Positions 7,937-16,279 of a DNA stretch of 64,000 nt are shown one piece after another. A model generated the notes under the pieces. The model saw only the letters and a list, made by a program, of their open reading frames with translations. It had not been told where the DNA came from and searched no databases. The DNA lies in NCBI RefSeq assembly GCF_030689305.1, contig NZ_JAUYVM010000011.1:62001-126000 (forward strand), in the 5' to 3' direction. Source of the stretch: Vibrio penaeicida. Its GTDB lineage: Bacteria > Pseudomonadota > Gammaproteobacteria > Enterobacterales > Vibrionaceae. Positions within the stretch are counted from its first letter, which is position 1; each line of letters begins with the position of its first letter. A program made the translations under genes and the position numbers.

Positions 7937-10900
7937 TTAGTTAAATTCGAGTTCTACCTGGCTTTGACCAAGCAGCTCCTTTAAATCGTCTAGTAATGTA
8001 TCTGCTGGCGTTACTCGCCATTCCACGCCCAGTGCTAGACGCGCTCGCGCATCGCTGCGCTGATAATATACATTAACTGGCACTGTTCCCGCTCGGTGCG
8101 GCTCCAATATTTGATTGAAGCGTTCAAAGAAATGTTCATCAATTTGTTGCTCTTGTATAGAAACAGACAAACCACGAGCGTATTTTTCACGCGCATTTCC
8201 GAGATCCATAACCTCGCGCGCGGACATTTTAAGCCCACCGTTAAAGTCATCAAAGCTGACCTGTCCGGAAACGACCAAAATTTTATCTTTTTCAAGCAGT
8301 TCTGCATATCTTTCGAGCGCATCTGAGAACAACATCACTTCCATGCGCCCAGAACGATCATCCAGTGTCATAAGCCCGATGCGCGTGCCGCGTTTGGTTG
8401 TCATAACACGTGCGGCAATCACTAGCCCTGAAATGGTTAAAGATTGGTCACGGCGAGTCGGTTGCGCATCTTTAAGTCGACAACTGGTGTACTTACCGAG
8501 TTCCTTTAGATAGGCATTAATTGGGTGTCCGGTCAAATACAGGCCCAAGGTTTCGCGTTCGCCCTCTAGCCAGACTTTTTCCGGCCATGGGGGGACTTGG
8601 GTATATTTCGTTTCAACATCTTCCGGTGCATCCGTTAGAACACCAAACATATCCACCTGACCAAACGATTCAGCTTGGTGATGCTGGCTAGCGGCTTTCA
8701 CTGCATCATTGAGCGATGCCATCATGGCTGCTCTGTGTGGACCGAGTCTATCCAATGCGCCTGCATAAATCAGTTTTTCGATAACACGTTTATTGACTTT
8801 TTTAAGGTCGATTCGAGCACAAAAATCAAAAAGGTCTTTAAAATAACCGCCCTTTTCACGTGCCTCGATAATGTTATCAATTGGCCCTTCACCCACACCT
8901 TTAATCGCACCAATACCATATACGATGGCACCCGTTTCATCGACATTAAACCGGTATAGACCCGCATTGATGTCTGGTGGTAATAGAGTCAGCTTCATTC
9001 TTATGCATTCATCTACCAAGCCGACTACTTTTTCGGTGTTATCCATATCCGCGGTCATTACTGCCGCCATGAATTCCGCAGGATAATGTTTTTTCAACCA
9101 AAGCGTCTGGTAAGAAACCAAGGCATAAGCCGCTGAGTGAGATTTGTTAAAACCATAGCCTGCAAATTTCTCTACCAAGTCAAAGATCTTCATGGCCAAT
9201 TCGCCATCAACCCCATTCTTGATAGCACCATCTTCAAAAATGGCGCGCTGTTTGGCCATTTCTTCTGGTTTTTTCTTACCCATCGCTCGACGAAGCATGT
9301 CGGCGCCACCCAGCGTATAACCCGCTAAGATCTGGGCAATCTGCATCACCTGCTCTTGATACAGGATAATGCCGTAGGTTGGTTCCAGTGTCTCTTTCAG
9401 CGTTTCGTGCTGCCACGTTTCATCTGGGTAAGAGATGGCTTCACGACCGTGTTTACGGTCGATGAAGTTATCTACCATGCCCGATTGAAGCGGTCCCGGT
9501 CGGAACAAGGCTACCAATGCGATAATGTCTTCAAAACAGTCCGGTTGAAGCCGTTTGATCAGATCTTTCATACCGCGAGATTCAAGCTGAAATACCGCGG
9601 TAGTCTCAGAATTTTGCAGTAATTTAAATGACGGTTGATCATCAAGCGGAATCGATTCTATACGGACTTTTTCTTTGCCTTCACGCTCCAATCGAGGGTT
9701 AATTAGGCCAAGCGCCCAATCAATAATGGTCAGCGTTCGTAACCCCAAGAAGTCAAATTTAACCAGACCCGCTGTTTCTACGTCATTCTTATCAAATTGA
9801 GTTACGGGGAAGTTACCCTCTGCATCGCAGTAGATAGGAGCAAAGTCGGTAATGGTCGTCGGTGAAATAACAACGCCGCCGGCATGCTTACCCGCGTTTC
9901 GAGTACAGCCTTCTAAAATTCGACACATGTCGATGAGTTCTTTTACTTCCTCATCAGCTTCATAAATCTCGGGAAGTTGCGGTTCTGCAACAAACGCTTT
10001 CTCTAGCGTCATCCCTGGGTCAGGTGGAACAAGTTTTGAGATACGGTCAACAAACCCATATGGGTGCCCCAGTACACGCCCCACATCTCGAATAACCGCT
10101 TTTGCAGCCATGGTACCGAATGTAATGATCTGTGAAACCGCATCACGACCGTACATTTCTGCAACGTGGTCAATTACTTGATCACGCTTATCCATACAGA
10201 AATCAATATCGAAATCGGGCATGGATACTCGTTCGGGGTTAAGGAAACGTTCGAATAGGAGGTCGTACGCCAATGGGTCGAGATCGGTAATATCTAGCGC
10301 ATAGGCAACGAGCGACCCAGCACCGGAGCCTCGCCCAGGTCCAACGGGTACATCATTGTCTTTCGACCATTGGATGAATTCCATAACAATAAGGAAGTAA
10401 CCAGGGAAACCCATTTTGTTAACAACGTCGAGCTCAATCTCCAAACGTTCGTCGTATTCTGGACGACGTTTTAAACGCTCATCTTCATCGGGGAAGAGAA
10501 AAGCCAGTCGCCGCTCTAAGCCTTCTTGCGATTTCTTAACCAAAAAGTCTTCGATCGCCATACCTTCAGTAGGGAAGTTTGGCAGGAAATATTCGCCTAA
10601 ACGCACCGTCACGTTACAACGTTTGGCAATTTCTACGCTGTTTTCTAACGCTTCGGGTATGTCTGAAAACAGCTCACACATTTCCTCTTCACTACGAAGG
10701 TACTGCTGTGGGCTGTAGTTTTTCGGTCTTCGAGGATCTTCAAGCGTAAAACCATCGTGAATGGCGACGCGAATTTCGTGTGCATCAAACTGATCTTCAG
10801 TAATGAATACCACTTCGTTGGTCGCGACAACAGGCAGTTCCGCTTGCTCAGCAAGTTCTAAAGCAAAATGCAGGTAACTTTCTTCGTCAGGTCGACCTGT

Positions 10901-11416
10901 ACGGGTGAGTTCTAAATAGAAGCGCTCTGGAAAGTGAGTTTGATAAAATTCAACACATTCAGACGCAAGAGCAGCGTTACCTTTAAGTAAGGCACGACCA
11001 ATTTCACCAACGCGCCCACCCGAAAGCACAATAAGACCTTCGCTGTATTTCACCAACCATTCTTTCTCTATAACCGGTTGGTGTTGTACATGACCACGTT
11101 GGTACGCATCTGAAATCAACAAAGTCAGGTTTTTATAACCTGTGTTATCCGTTGCCAATACCGTCATCTTTGTAAGTTCATCACCAAACTCATCCGACTG
11201 CATTGTGAAATCTGCCCCGATGATAGGCTTGATACCATTGCCATGCGCCGTATTATAAAACTTCACTAAACCACAAAGGTTTGTAAAATCTGTCAGCGCC
11301 ATCGCAGGCATCCCGTATTCAGCCACTTTTTTGACTATGGGTGGAACTTTAGAAAGACCATCGACCATGGAGAAGTCACTGTGAATACGTAGGTGTACAA
11401 ATTTCGGGTCAGACAT
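7937..11416 (-). CDS. dnaE: DNA polymerase III alpha subunit
   Basis: DnaE is the catalytic subunit of the replicative polymerase. The 1159 residues match the E. coli length of 1160. The N-terminal PHP domain opens with HLRIHSDFSMVDG. The C-family polymerase palm carries PGRGSGAGSLVAY and the catalytic aspartates in MPDFDIDFCMDKR. The Y-F-NKSH finger motif (AGYGFNKSHSAAYAL) and the helix-hairpin-helix region follow, and the OB fold lies around residues 990-1070 (SGLVIAARVMTTKRGTR). It is transcribed from rnhB towards accA, with 91 bases separating it from rnhB. Confidence 0.98.
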   Translation of the reverse strand: MSDPKFVHLRIHSDFSMVDGLSKVPPIVKKVAEYGMPAMALTDFTNLCGLVKFYNTAHGNGIKPIIGADFTMQSDEFGDELTKMTVLATDNTGYKNLTLLISDAYQRGHVQHQPVIEKEWLVKYSEGLIVLSGGRVGEIGRALLKGNAALASECVEFYQTHFPERFYLELTRTGRPDEESYLHFALELAEQAELPVVATNEVVFITEDQFDAHEIRVAIHDGFTLEDPRRPKNYSPQQYLRSEEEMCELFSDIPEALENSVEIAKRCNVTVRLGEYFLPNFPTEGMAIEDFLVKKSQEGLERRLAFLFPDEDERLKRRPEYDERLEIELDVVNKMGFPGYFLIVMEFIQWSKDNDVPVGPGRGSGAGSLVAYALDITDLDPLAYDLLFERFLNPERVSMPDFDIDFCMDKRDQVIDHVAEMYGRDAVSQIITFGTMAAKAVIRDVGRVLGHPYGFVDRISKLVPPDPGMTLEKAFVAEPQLPEIYEADEEVKELIDMCRILEGCTRNAGKHAGGVVISPTTITDFAPIYCDAEGNFPVTQFDKNDVETAGLVKFDFLGLRTLTIIDWALGLINPRLEREGKEKVRIESIPLDDQPSFKLLQNSETTAVFQLESRGMKDLIKRLQPDCFEDIIALVALFRPGPLQSGMVDNFIDRKHGREAISYPDETWQHETLKETLEPTYGIILYQEQVMQIAQILAGYTLGGADMLRRAMGKKKPEEMAKQRAIFEDGAIKNGVDGELAMKIFDLVEKFAGYGFNKSHSAAYALVSYQTLWLKKHYPAEFMAAVMTADMDNTEKVVGLVDECIRMKLTLLPPDINAGLYRFNVDETGAIVYGIGAIKGVGEGPIDNIIEAREKGGYFKDLFDFCARIDLKKVNKRVIEKLIYAGALDRLGPHRAAMMASLNDAVKAASQHHQAESFGQVDMFGVLTDAPEDVETKYTQVPPWPEKVWLEGERETLGLYLTGHPINAYLKELGKYTSCRLKDAQPTRRDQSLTISGLVIAARVMTTKRGTRIGLMTLDDRSGRMEVMLFSDALERYAELLEKDKILVVSGQVSFDDFNGGLKMSAREVMDLGNAREKYARGLSVSIQEQQIDEHFFERFNQILEPHRAGTVPVNVYYQRSDARARLALGVEWRVTPADTLLDDLKELLGQSQVELEFN

Positions 11417-11507
11417 TAATCAGATCCTGATGCTCAGATTACTTAGATATTTCGTGAGGGTTAAACCCACTTGCGTACATGATACTTGAATCCAAAAACA
11501 AGAGAAG

Positions 11508-12128
11508 CTATTCGATCCCAAGTGCGCGTTTTACAGGCTTAAAGCTCTTTCTGTGCTCAGCTATAACACCGTATTTTTCGATTGCTTCAAAGTGCGCCTT
11601 CGTCGGATACCCTTTGTGATTTGCAAAACCAAATTCTGGGTACCTTTTGTCTAGCTCTTCCATTTCACTGTCTCGTACCACTTTTGCGATAATGGATGCG
11701 GCACTGATTTCCGCTACTCTTAAATCCCCTTTTACTACGGCTAAGCCCGCCATAGATAATTCAGGGACACGATTACCGTCGATAAGCGCAAAACCCGGCT
11801 GCGGATCCAACCCAGCAATGGCTCGTTGCATGGCTACCATCGTGGCTTGCAAAATATTAAGTTCATCTATTTCTTCTGGCGAACAACGACCTACTGCCCA
11901 AGCCAATGCTTTTTCTTTGATTTCAGGGAAAAGCGCTTGGCGTTTTTTCTCAGACAATTTCTTTGAATCGGTCAGCCCTTCAATGGGATTATTCGGGTCT
12001 AAAATGACTGCAGCAGTCACTACGTCACCAACCAATGGACCACGACCAACTTCATCTACACCAGCAAAAAGCTGATAACCCGTAGGGTATTCAAATGGAG
12101 GAAAGTCTTGTGTTGCTTTCTTAGGCAT
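11508..12128 (-). CDS. rnhB: Ribonuclease HII
   Basis: RNase HII cuts RNA in RNA-DNA hybrids and starts removal of single ribonucleotides misincorporated into DNA. The 206-residue protein has the type 2 signature AGVDEVGRGPLVG, supplying the first catalytic Asp-Glu pair. The further catalytic aspartates are expected in ALIDGNRV and KVVRDSEM. The C-terminal tail RKSFKPVKRAL is typical. It starts two bases after the lpxB stop, showing it belongs to the lpx operon, as in E. coli. Confidence 0.97.
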   Translation of the reverse strand: MPKKATQDFPPFEYPTGYQLFAGVDEVGRGPLVGDVVTAAVILDPNNPIEGLTDSKKLSEKKRQALFPEIKEKALAWAVGRCSPEEIDELNILQATMVAMQRAIAGLDPQPGFALIDGNRVPELSMAGLAVVKGDLRVAEISAASIIAKVVRDSEMEELDKRYPEFGFANHKGYPTKAHFEAIEKYGVIAEHRKSFKPVKRALGIE

Positions 12129-12130
12129 GA

Positions 12131-13279
12131 TTATTTTCCAATTAAATTAAGAACGGCAGTTGCGGCTTGTTGGTCAGCGCCTTTTTTAATCCACTGGTGC
12201 ATCTCAGTAAATTCGCTGATTAAAGCTTGGTTGTCACCAAACAAGGCTTTTTCAATTTCAGGATGCAAAAAGTCTGGGCGACACTCATCAAGAATGAATT
12301 CTTTCACCAATTCTTTACCCGCCAGTATATTGGGTAGAGAAACAAATTCTGTAATCGCCAACTTCTGAACTATCCAACCTGTCAGTCTATTTACTTTGTA
12401 GCCGACAACCATAGGGCGCTTAAGTAGCATGCACTCTAAACTTACTGTGCCGGACGCAAGTAATACCGCATCAGACGCCGTAATCACATTTCGAGCTGTA
12501 TCTTGAACAATCACAAAGTTGAGTTCGGGAGCGATGTCTTTCCAGATCTGTTCAAATTGCGCTTTTCGCTTTTCGTTTACCGCGGCAACAACAAAACCAA
12601 CATTGGGGTGTTTTTGATTAAGGCGTTTACACGTTTCGATAAACGGCTTAGCAATCAAACCTACTTCCCCTCCTCGGCTACCAGGCAATACGGCTAACCA
12701 AGTTTTATCTTGTTCAAGGTCGAGATGCGCTCTTGCATCTTTTTTATCAGGCTGAAGGGGGATCGCATCTGCGAGTGTATGGCCGACAAATTCGCAGGCT
12801 ACGTTGTATTTGTCGTAAAAAGCTTTCTCGAATGGCAGGAAAGCCAAAACCAAATCCGTTGCCGCATCAATTTTAAAAATTCGCTTTGGACGCCAAGCCC
12901 ATACAGATGGACTGACATAATGGACAGTCTTAATCCCTGCTTTCTTGAGGCTTAACTCTAATCTCAAGTTAAAATCGGGCGCATCTATACCAATAAATAC
13001 GTCAGGTGGGTTTTGCGTAAAGTGCTTCACTAGTTCCGCTTTTACTTTCAAAAGCCGAGGCAAGCGCCCCAAAACTTCGACAAGCCCCATCACGGCTAAC
13101 TCTTCCATTTCAAACAGAGATTCGCAGCCCAACACCTTCATTTTGGGTCCGCCAATACCGACAAACTCGGCATCAGGGTATTGTCTTTTTATCGCTTCAA
13201 TAAGACCAGCGCCTAACGTATCACCAGATAATTCACCGGCAACGATGCCAATTCTTAACGGACCAGTACCTGAAGTCAT
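12131..13279 (-). CDS. lpxB: Lipid-A-disaccharide synthase
   Basis: LpxB, a GT-B glycosyltransferase on the inner face of the inner membrane, joins lipid X and UDP-2,3-diacylglucosamine to form the beta-1,6 lipid A disaccharide. The 382 residues match E. coli LpxB. The N-terminal IVAGELSGDTLGAGLI and the middle GIDAPDFNLRLE are family signatures, and the C-terminal half has LLASGTVSLECML and the nucleotide-binding region. A terminator-like hairpin separates it from lpxA upstream, which may tune the level of lpxB relative to lpxA. Confidence 0.97.
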   Translation of the reverse strand: MTSGTGPLRIGIVAGELSGDTLGAGLIEAIKRQYPDAEFVGIGGPKMKVLGCESLFEMEELAVMGLVEVLGRLPRLLKVKAELVKHFTQNPPDVFIGIDAPDFNLRLELSLKKAGIKTVHYVSPSVWAWRPKRIFKIDAATDLVLAFLPFEKAFYDKYNVACEFVGHTLADAIPLQPDKKDARAHLDLEQDKTWLAVLPGSRGGEVGLIAKPFIETCKRLNQKHPNVGFVVAAVNEKRKAQFEQIWKDIAPELNFVIVQDTARNVITASDAVLLASGTVSLECMLLKRPMVVGYKVNRLTGWIVQKLAITEFVSLPNILAGKELVKEFILDECRPDFLHPEIEKALFGDNQALISEFTEMHQWIKKGADQQAATAVLNLIGK

Positions 13280-13310
13280 CTTTCACCCAAAGCCAAATTT
13301 TTTAACTTAA

Positions 13311-13345
13311 AAATACAAAAAGATCGCTAAAAACAGCGATCTTTT
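13311..13345 (-). terminator. Intra-operon terminator or attenuator between lpxA and lpxB
   Basis: A perfect 11-bp inverted repeat (AAAAGATCGCT/AGCGATCTTTT) with a six-base loop is followed on the minus strand by TTTTTGTATTTTT. It sits in the 113-base gap between lpxA and lpxB, inside an otherwise tightly packed operon, so partial termination is more likely than a full stop. Confidence 0.5.
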
Positions 13346-13392
13346 CAATGGTTAGTTCAATCAACGCAACTATAAAGCCGATCGGGTTGACC

Positions 13393-14181
13393 CTATCGAA
13401 TTATCCCGCGTTGTGAGTTACCTAAGAAATCCAAAAATTGCTGTACCGCTTTAAACTCATTCGCTTCTTTTGCAATCTCTGTTTTCGCTTCTTCAAGCGT
13501 CAGTCCATTACGGTAAAGGGATTTATAAGCCCGGCGAATAGCGTGGATTTCTTTTTTCTCGAACCCTCGGCGTTTCAGCCCTTCGATATTGATACCAAAA
13601 GGTTTACAGTGATTCCCTTGCGCCATAACAAAAGGTGGTACGTCTTGTACAACAATGGATCCGCCGCCAACAAAGCAGTGAGCACCCAACGTACAGAATT
13701 GGTGAACCGGAGAAAGGGCCGTTAGAATCACGTAGTCTTCGACTGTTACATGACCCGCTAATGTCGCATTGTTACCAAGAATAACGTTATCACCCACAAT
13801 ACAATCATGAGCAATATGGGCGTTAACACAGAATAGGTTATCGCTACCAACACGGGTTTCGCCCTTATCCTGAACTGTACCACGGTGCATTTGTACACTT
13901 TCTCGAATAACGTTGCGATCGCCAACAATCAAACGAGTATCTTCGCCGCTGTATTTTTTATCCTGACATTCTTCTCCTACTATCGCGTAGGGGAATATTC
14001 GGTTTTCATTACCAATGATTGTCGGACCTTTAATCACAACATGAGACATAATCTCGTTGTTTTCACCAATTTCGATATCACCCGAAATATAAGTGAATGG
14101 TCCTACCGTTGTGCCAGCACCAATGCGAACATTACCTTCAATAACCGCACTAGGATGAATAGAGGCAGATTCATGAATCAT
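13393..14181 (-). CDS. lpxA: UDP-N-acetylglucosamine acyltransferase
   Basis: LpxA transfers a 3-hydroxyacyl chain from ACP to the 3-OH of UDP-GlcNAc, the first step of lipid A synthesis. The 262-residue protein is a left-handed parallel beta-helix built from hexapeptide repeats. The catalytic histidine lies in NAHIAHDC, and the C-terminal helical domain begins near FGINIEGLKRRGF. The ATG at 14181 giving MIHESASIHPSAVI is the conserved start; it lies one base from the fabZ stop. An upstream in-frame codon would run into fabZ. Cytosolic trimer. Confidence 0.97.
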   Translation of the reverse strand: MIHESASIHPSAVIEGNVRIGAGTTVGPFTYISGDIEIGENNEIMSHVVIKGPTIIGNENRIFPYAIVGEECQDKKYSGEDTRLIVGDRNVIRESVQMHRGTVQDKGETRVGSDNLFCVNAHIAHDCIVGDNVILGNNATLAGHVTVEDYVILTALSPVHQFCTLGAHCFVGGGSIVVQDVPPFVMAQGNHCKPFGINIEGLKRRGFEKKEIHAIRRAYKSLYRNGLTLEEAKTEIAKEANEFKAVQQFLDFLGNSQRGIIR

Positions 14182-14182
14182 A

Positions 14183-14641
14183 TTAAAACTCTCTACGAGC
14201 ACATTTCAGCTCAGCAGAACACACTACCTTGCCGTCCACCGTCGCTTTACCATTAAACGCAGCAATACCGCGACGTTCTTTCAAAAATTCAACTTCAATC
14301 AGCATCTGATCGCCCGGCATCACAGGTGCGCGGAATTTAGCGCCATCCACACTTGCAAAGTAGTACAGCTCGTTTTCCGCAGGTGCACCAAATGTTTTAA
14401 ATGCGAGTAGCCCCGTTGCTTGGGCCATTGCTTCAAGAATTAATACGCCTGGAAATACAGGCAATTGTGGGAAATGACCGGTGAACTGAGGTTCGTTCAC
14501 TGACACATTTTTCAAGCCTACTAGGTACTTACCTTCTTCGTAGTCAGTAACACGATCAATCATCAGGAAAGGGTAGCGATGTGGAAGAAGTGTTTGAATC
14601 TCCGTGATGTCCATCGTTTTCTTTTCAGTAGTCAAAGTCAT
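14183..14641 (-). CDS. fabZ: 3-hydroxyacyl-ACP dehydratase FabZ
   Basis: FabZ dehydrates 3-hydroxyacyl-ACP in fatty acid elongation and competes with LpxA for 3-hydroxymyristoyl-ACP, which explains their pairing. The hot-dog-fold protein shows the catalytic His in GHFPQLPVFPG and Glu in LEAMAQATG, with the conserved opening LLPHRYPFLMIDRV. The start is uncertain. ATG at 14641 gives MTLTTEKKTM (152 residues) but leaves only two bases after AGGA. TTG at 14635 gives MTTEKKTM (150 residues), the N-terminus I recall for Vibrio FabZ, with an 8-base spacing. A far-upstream ATG at 14665 is unlikely. Confidence 0.94.
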   Translation of the reverse strand: MTLTTEKKTMDITEIQTLLPHRYPFLMIDRVTDYEEGKYLVGLKNVSVNEPQFTGHFPQLPVFPGVLILEAMAQATGLLAFKTFGAPAENELYYFASVDGAKFRAPVMPGDQMLIEVEFLKERRGIAAFNGKATVDGKVVCSAELKCARREF

Positions 14642-14727
14642 ATTCCTATCAATTTTCAAATTCAATTCATCGTTAGATAAACGAATGAAAGCCCGCAGTG
14701 CGCAGGCTTTAAGTTAAACGTTTCGTG

Positions 14728-15747
14728 TCAGGATTTTAGCTCTTTCTCGACAGATTTCAGCCTTCTGTCTAGTTCCGCAATCTTGTGAACACGTGGCACC
14801 ATTTTACGCCATTCTTTATTAGGTTGCACCGGGACACCTGAAGAGAAAACACCTTTTTCTTCAATGTCACGCATCACCATAGACATACCAGTAACAACAA
14901 CTTGGTCGACAATCGTAATATGACCATTGATCACTGCACCACCACCAAATTGGCAATACTTACCAATTTGCGTGCTGCCAGCAACGATCACGGCACCGGC
15001 CATTGCAGTGCCATATCCAACCTGGACATTATGTGCAATTTGGATCTGATTATCTAAAACAACGTTGTCTTCTATTACCGTATCGTCCAGTGTACCACGG
15101 TCAATGGTGGTGCATGCTCCGATCTCTACGCGGTCTCCGATACGAACGCCGCCAACTTGAGGGATCTTTATCCACTCGCCTTTTTCGTTGGCATTGCCAA
15201 ATCCATCCGAGCCAATCACAGCATTTGCTTGAATTAAACAATCGGATCCGATCGTTACGCCATGATAAACGCTAACATTCGACCAAAGTTTGGTATTTGA
15301 ACCAATCGAGGTATTTTTACCAACGAAACATCCCGCTCCAATCACAGCGTTATCGCCTAGGCTAACGCCAGACTCAATCACCGCATTGGCTCCAACAGAT
15401 ACATTTTCACCTAGTGATGCCGATTCATCAATAACCGCTGTTTTATGAATATTGGTAGCTGGTAAAGGGGTTGTATCAAGAGCTTGGGCGATACGGGCGT
15501 ACGCTACGTACGGATCTTCAACAACGATCGAGTTACCAGAGTAATGCTCCAGATCGGACTCACGCAGTAAAATAGCATCCGCTTTACACAGATCGAGTGA
15601 TTTTCTGAATTTGGGACTAGAAAGGAAAGAAAGCTGACCTTGACCAGCTTTGTCCATGGCAGCAAACTCGGAAACGGCAATGCTGCCGTCTCCGTGTAAC
15701 TCACCACCTGCAATTTTCGCGATTTCTGCAAGGGTTAATGTTGTCAT
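14728..15747 (-). CDS. lpxD: UDP-3-O-(3-hydroxymyristoyl)glucosamine N-acyltransferase
   Basis: LpxD adds the second hydroxyacyl chain, at the 2-amino position, in lipid A synthesis (third step). The 339-residue protein has the N-terminal uridine-binding domain (opening TLAEIAKIAGGELHG), a long hexapeptide-repeat beta-helix from about residue 100, and the catalytic histidine in QIQIAHNVQVG. It ends with a C-terminal helix (AELDRRLKSVEKEL) that binds ACP in the family. It lies six bases after skp and 86 bases before fabZ. Confidence 0.97.
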   Translation of the reverse strand: MTTLTLAEIAKIAGGELHGDGSIAVSEFAAMDKAGQGQLSFLSSPKFRKSLDLCKADAILLRESDLEHYSGNSIVVEDPYVAYARIAQALDTTPLPATNIHKTAVIDESASLGENVSVGANAVIESGVSLGDNAVIGAGCFVGKNTSIGSNTKLWSNVSVYHGVTIGSDCLIQANAVIGSDGFGNANEKGEWIKIPQVGGVRIGDRVEIGACTTIDRGTLDDTVIEDNVVLDNQIQIAHNVQVGYGTAMAGAVIVAGSTQIGKYCQFGGGAVINGHITIVDQVVVTGMSMVMRDIEEKGVFSSGVPVQPNKEWRKMVPRVHKIAELDRRLKSVEKELKS

Positions 15748-15753
15748 ATATTC

Positions 15754-16263
15754 TTATTTAAGTTGTTCAATTACTTTTTTAGACAGGTTCAATTCTGGTT
15801 TTGCGTATTGGAGTGAAGTAGCATCAATCACTACATCAAAACCTTCTTTTTCGGCTACTTTTGCAATTGTATCTTGAATCAGCTTAAGCAGTTTTTGTCT
15901 TTCTTGCGCTTCGCGCTTTTGACCATTTTGCTCTAGAGATTGCGCTTTAATTTTGTATTCAGCCTGAAGTTGACCAATTTCAATCTGCAGTTTACGAAGA
16001 CCATCTTCACCAAGTAATTCACCATCACGGCGACCTTGTTCGATTTTCGTTTTCAGCTTTGCTTCAAGTGATTGTAGCTCTGCATTTTGGTCTTTAAATT
16101 CAGCCTGAAGCTTTTGTAAAACAGATTCACGCTGAGGGAGAGCCTGGAAAATCTGTGCAGTATTTACATAACCCACTTTTTGAGCCGCTTCTGCAGCATT
16201 AGCAAAAAAAGATGTGCCCAGTAAGGCTAGGCTAAGTGCAGCTGCTTTTAACGTTGTTTTCAA
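15754..16263 (-). CDS. skp: Periplasmic chaperone Skp (OmpH)
   Basis: Skp is the periplasmic trimeric chaperone that holds unfolded outer membrane proteins on their way to the BAM complex. The 169-residue precursor has a signal peptide ending ANAAEA near residue 26. A short beta segment (KVGYVNTAQIFQALPQ) is followed by a long Gln/Glu/Lys-rich coiled coil (about 40-130) forming the tentacles, and by the closing strand VVIDATSLQYA. It is only 16 bases downstream of bamA, its functional partner, and directly upstream of lpxD. Confidence 0.95.
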   Translation of the reverse strand: MKTTLKAAALSLALLGTSFFANAAEAAQKVGYVNTAQIFQALPQRESVLQKLQAEFKDQNAELQSLEAKLKTKIEQGRRDGELLGEDGLRKLQIEIGQLQAEYKIKAQSLEQNGQKREAQERQKLLKLIQDTIAKVAEKEGFDVVIDATSLQYAKPELNLSKKVIEQLK

Positions 16264-16279
16264 AATTCTCTCCTAAGTA

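Noticed and set aside
14686..14716. Hairpin AAAGCCTGCG/GCGGGCTTT between lpxD and fabZ
   Set aside because: It lacks a T tract on the coding strand and lies inside the operon; not called as a terminator.
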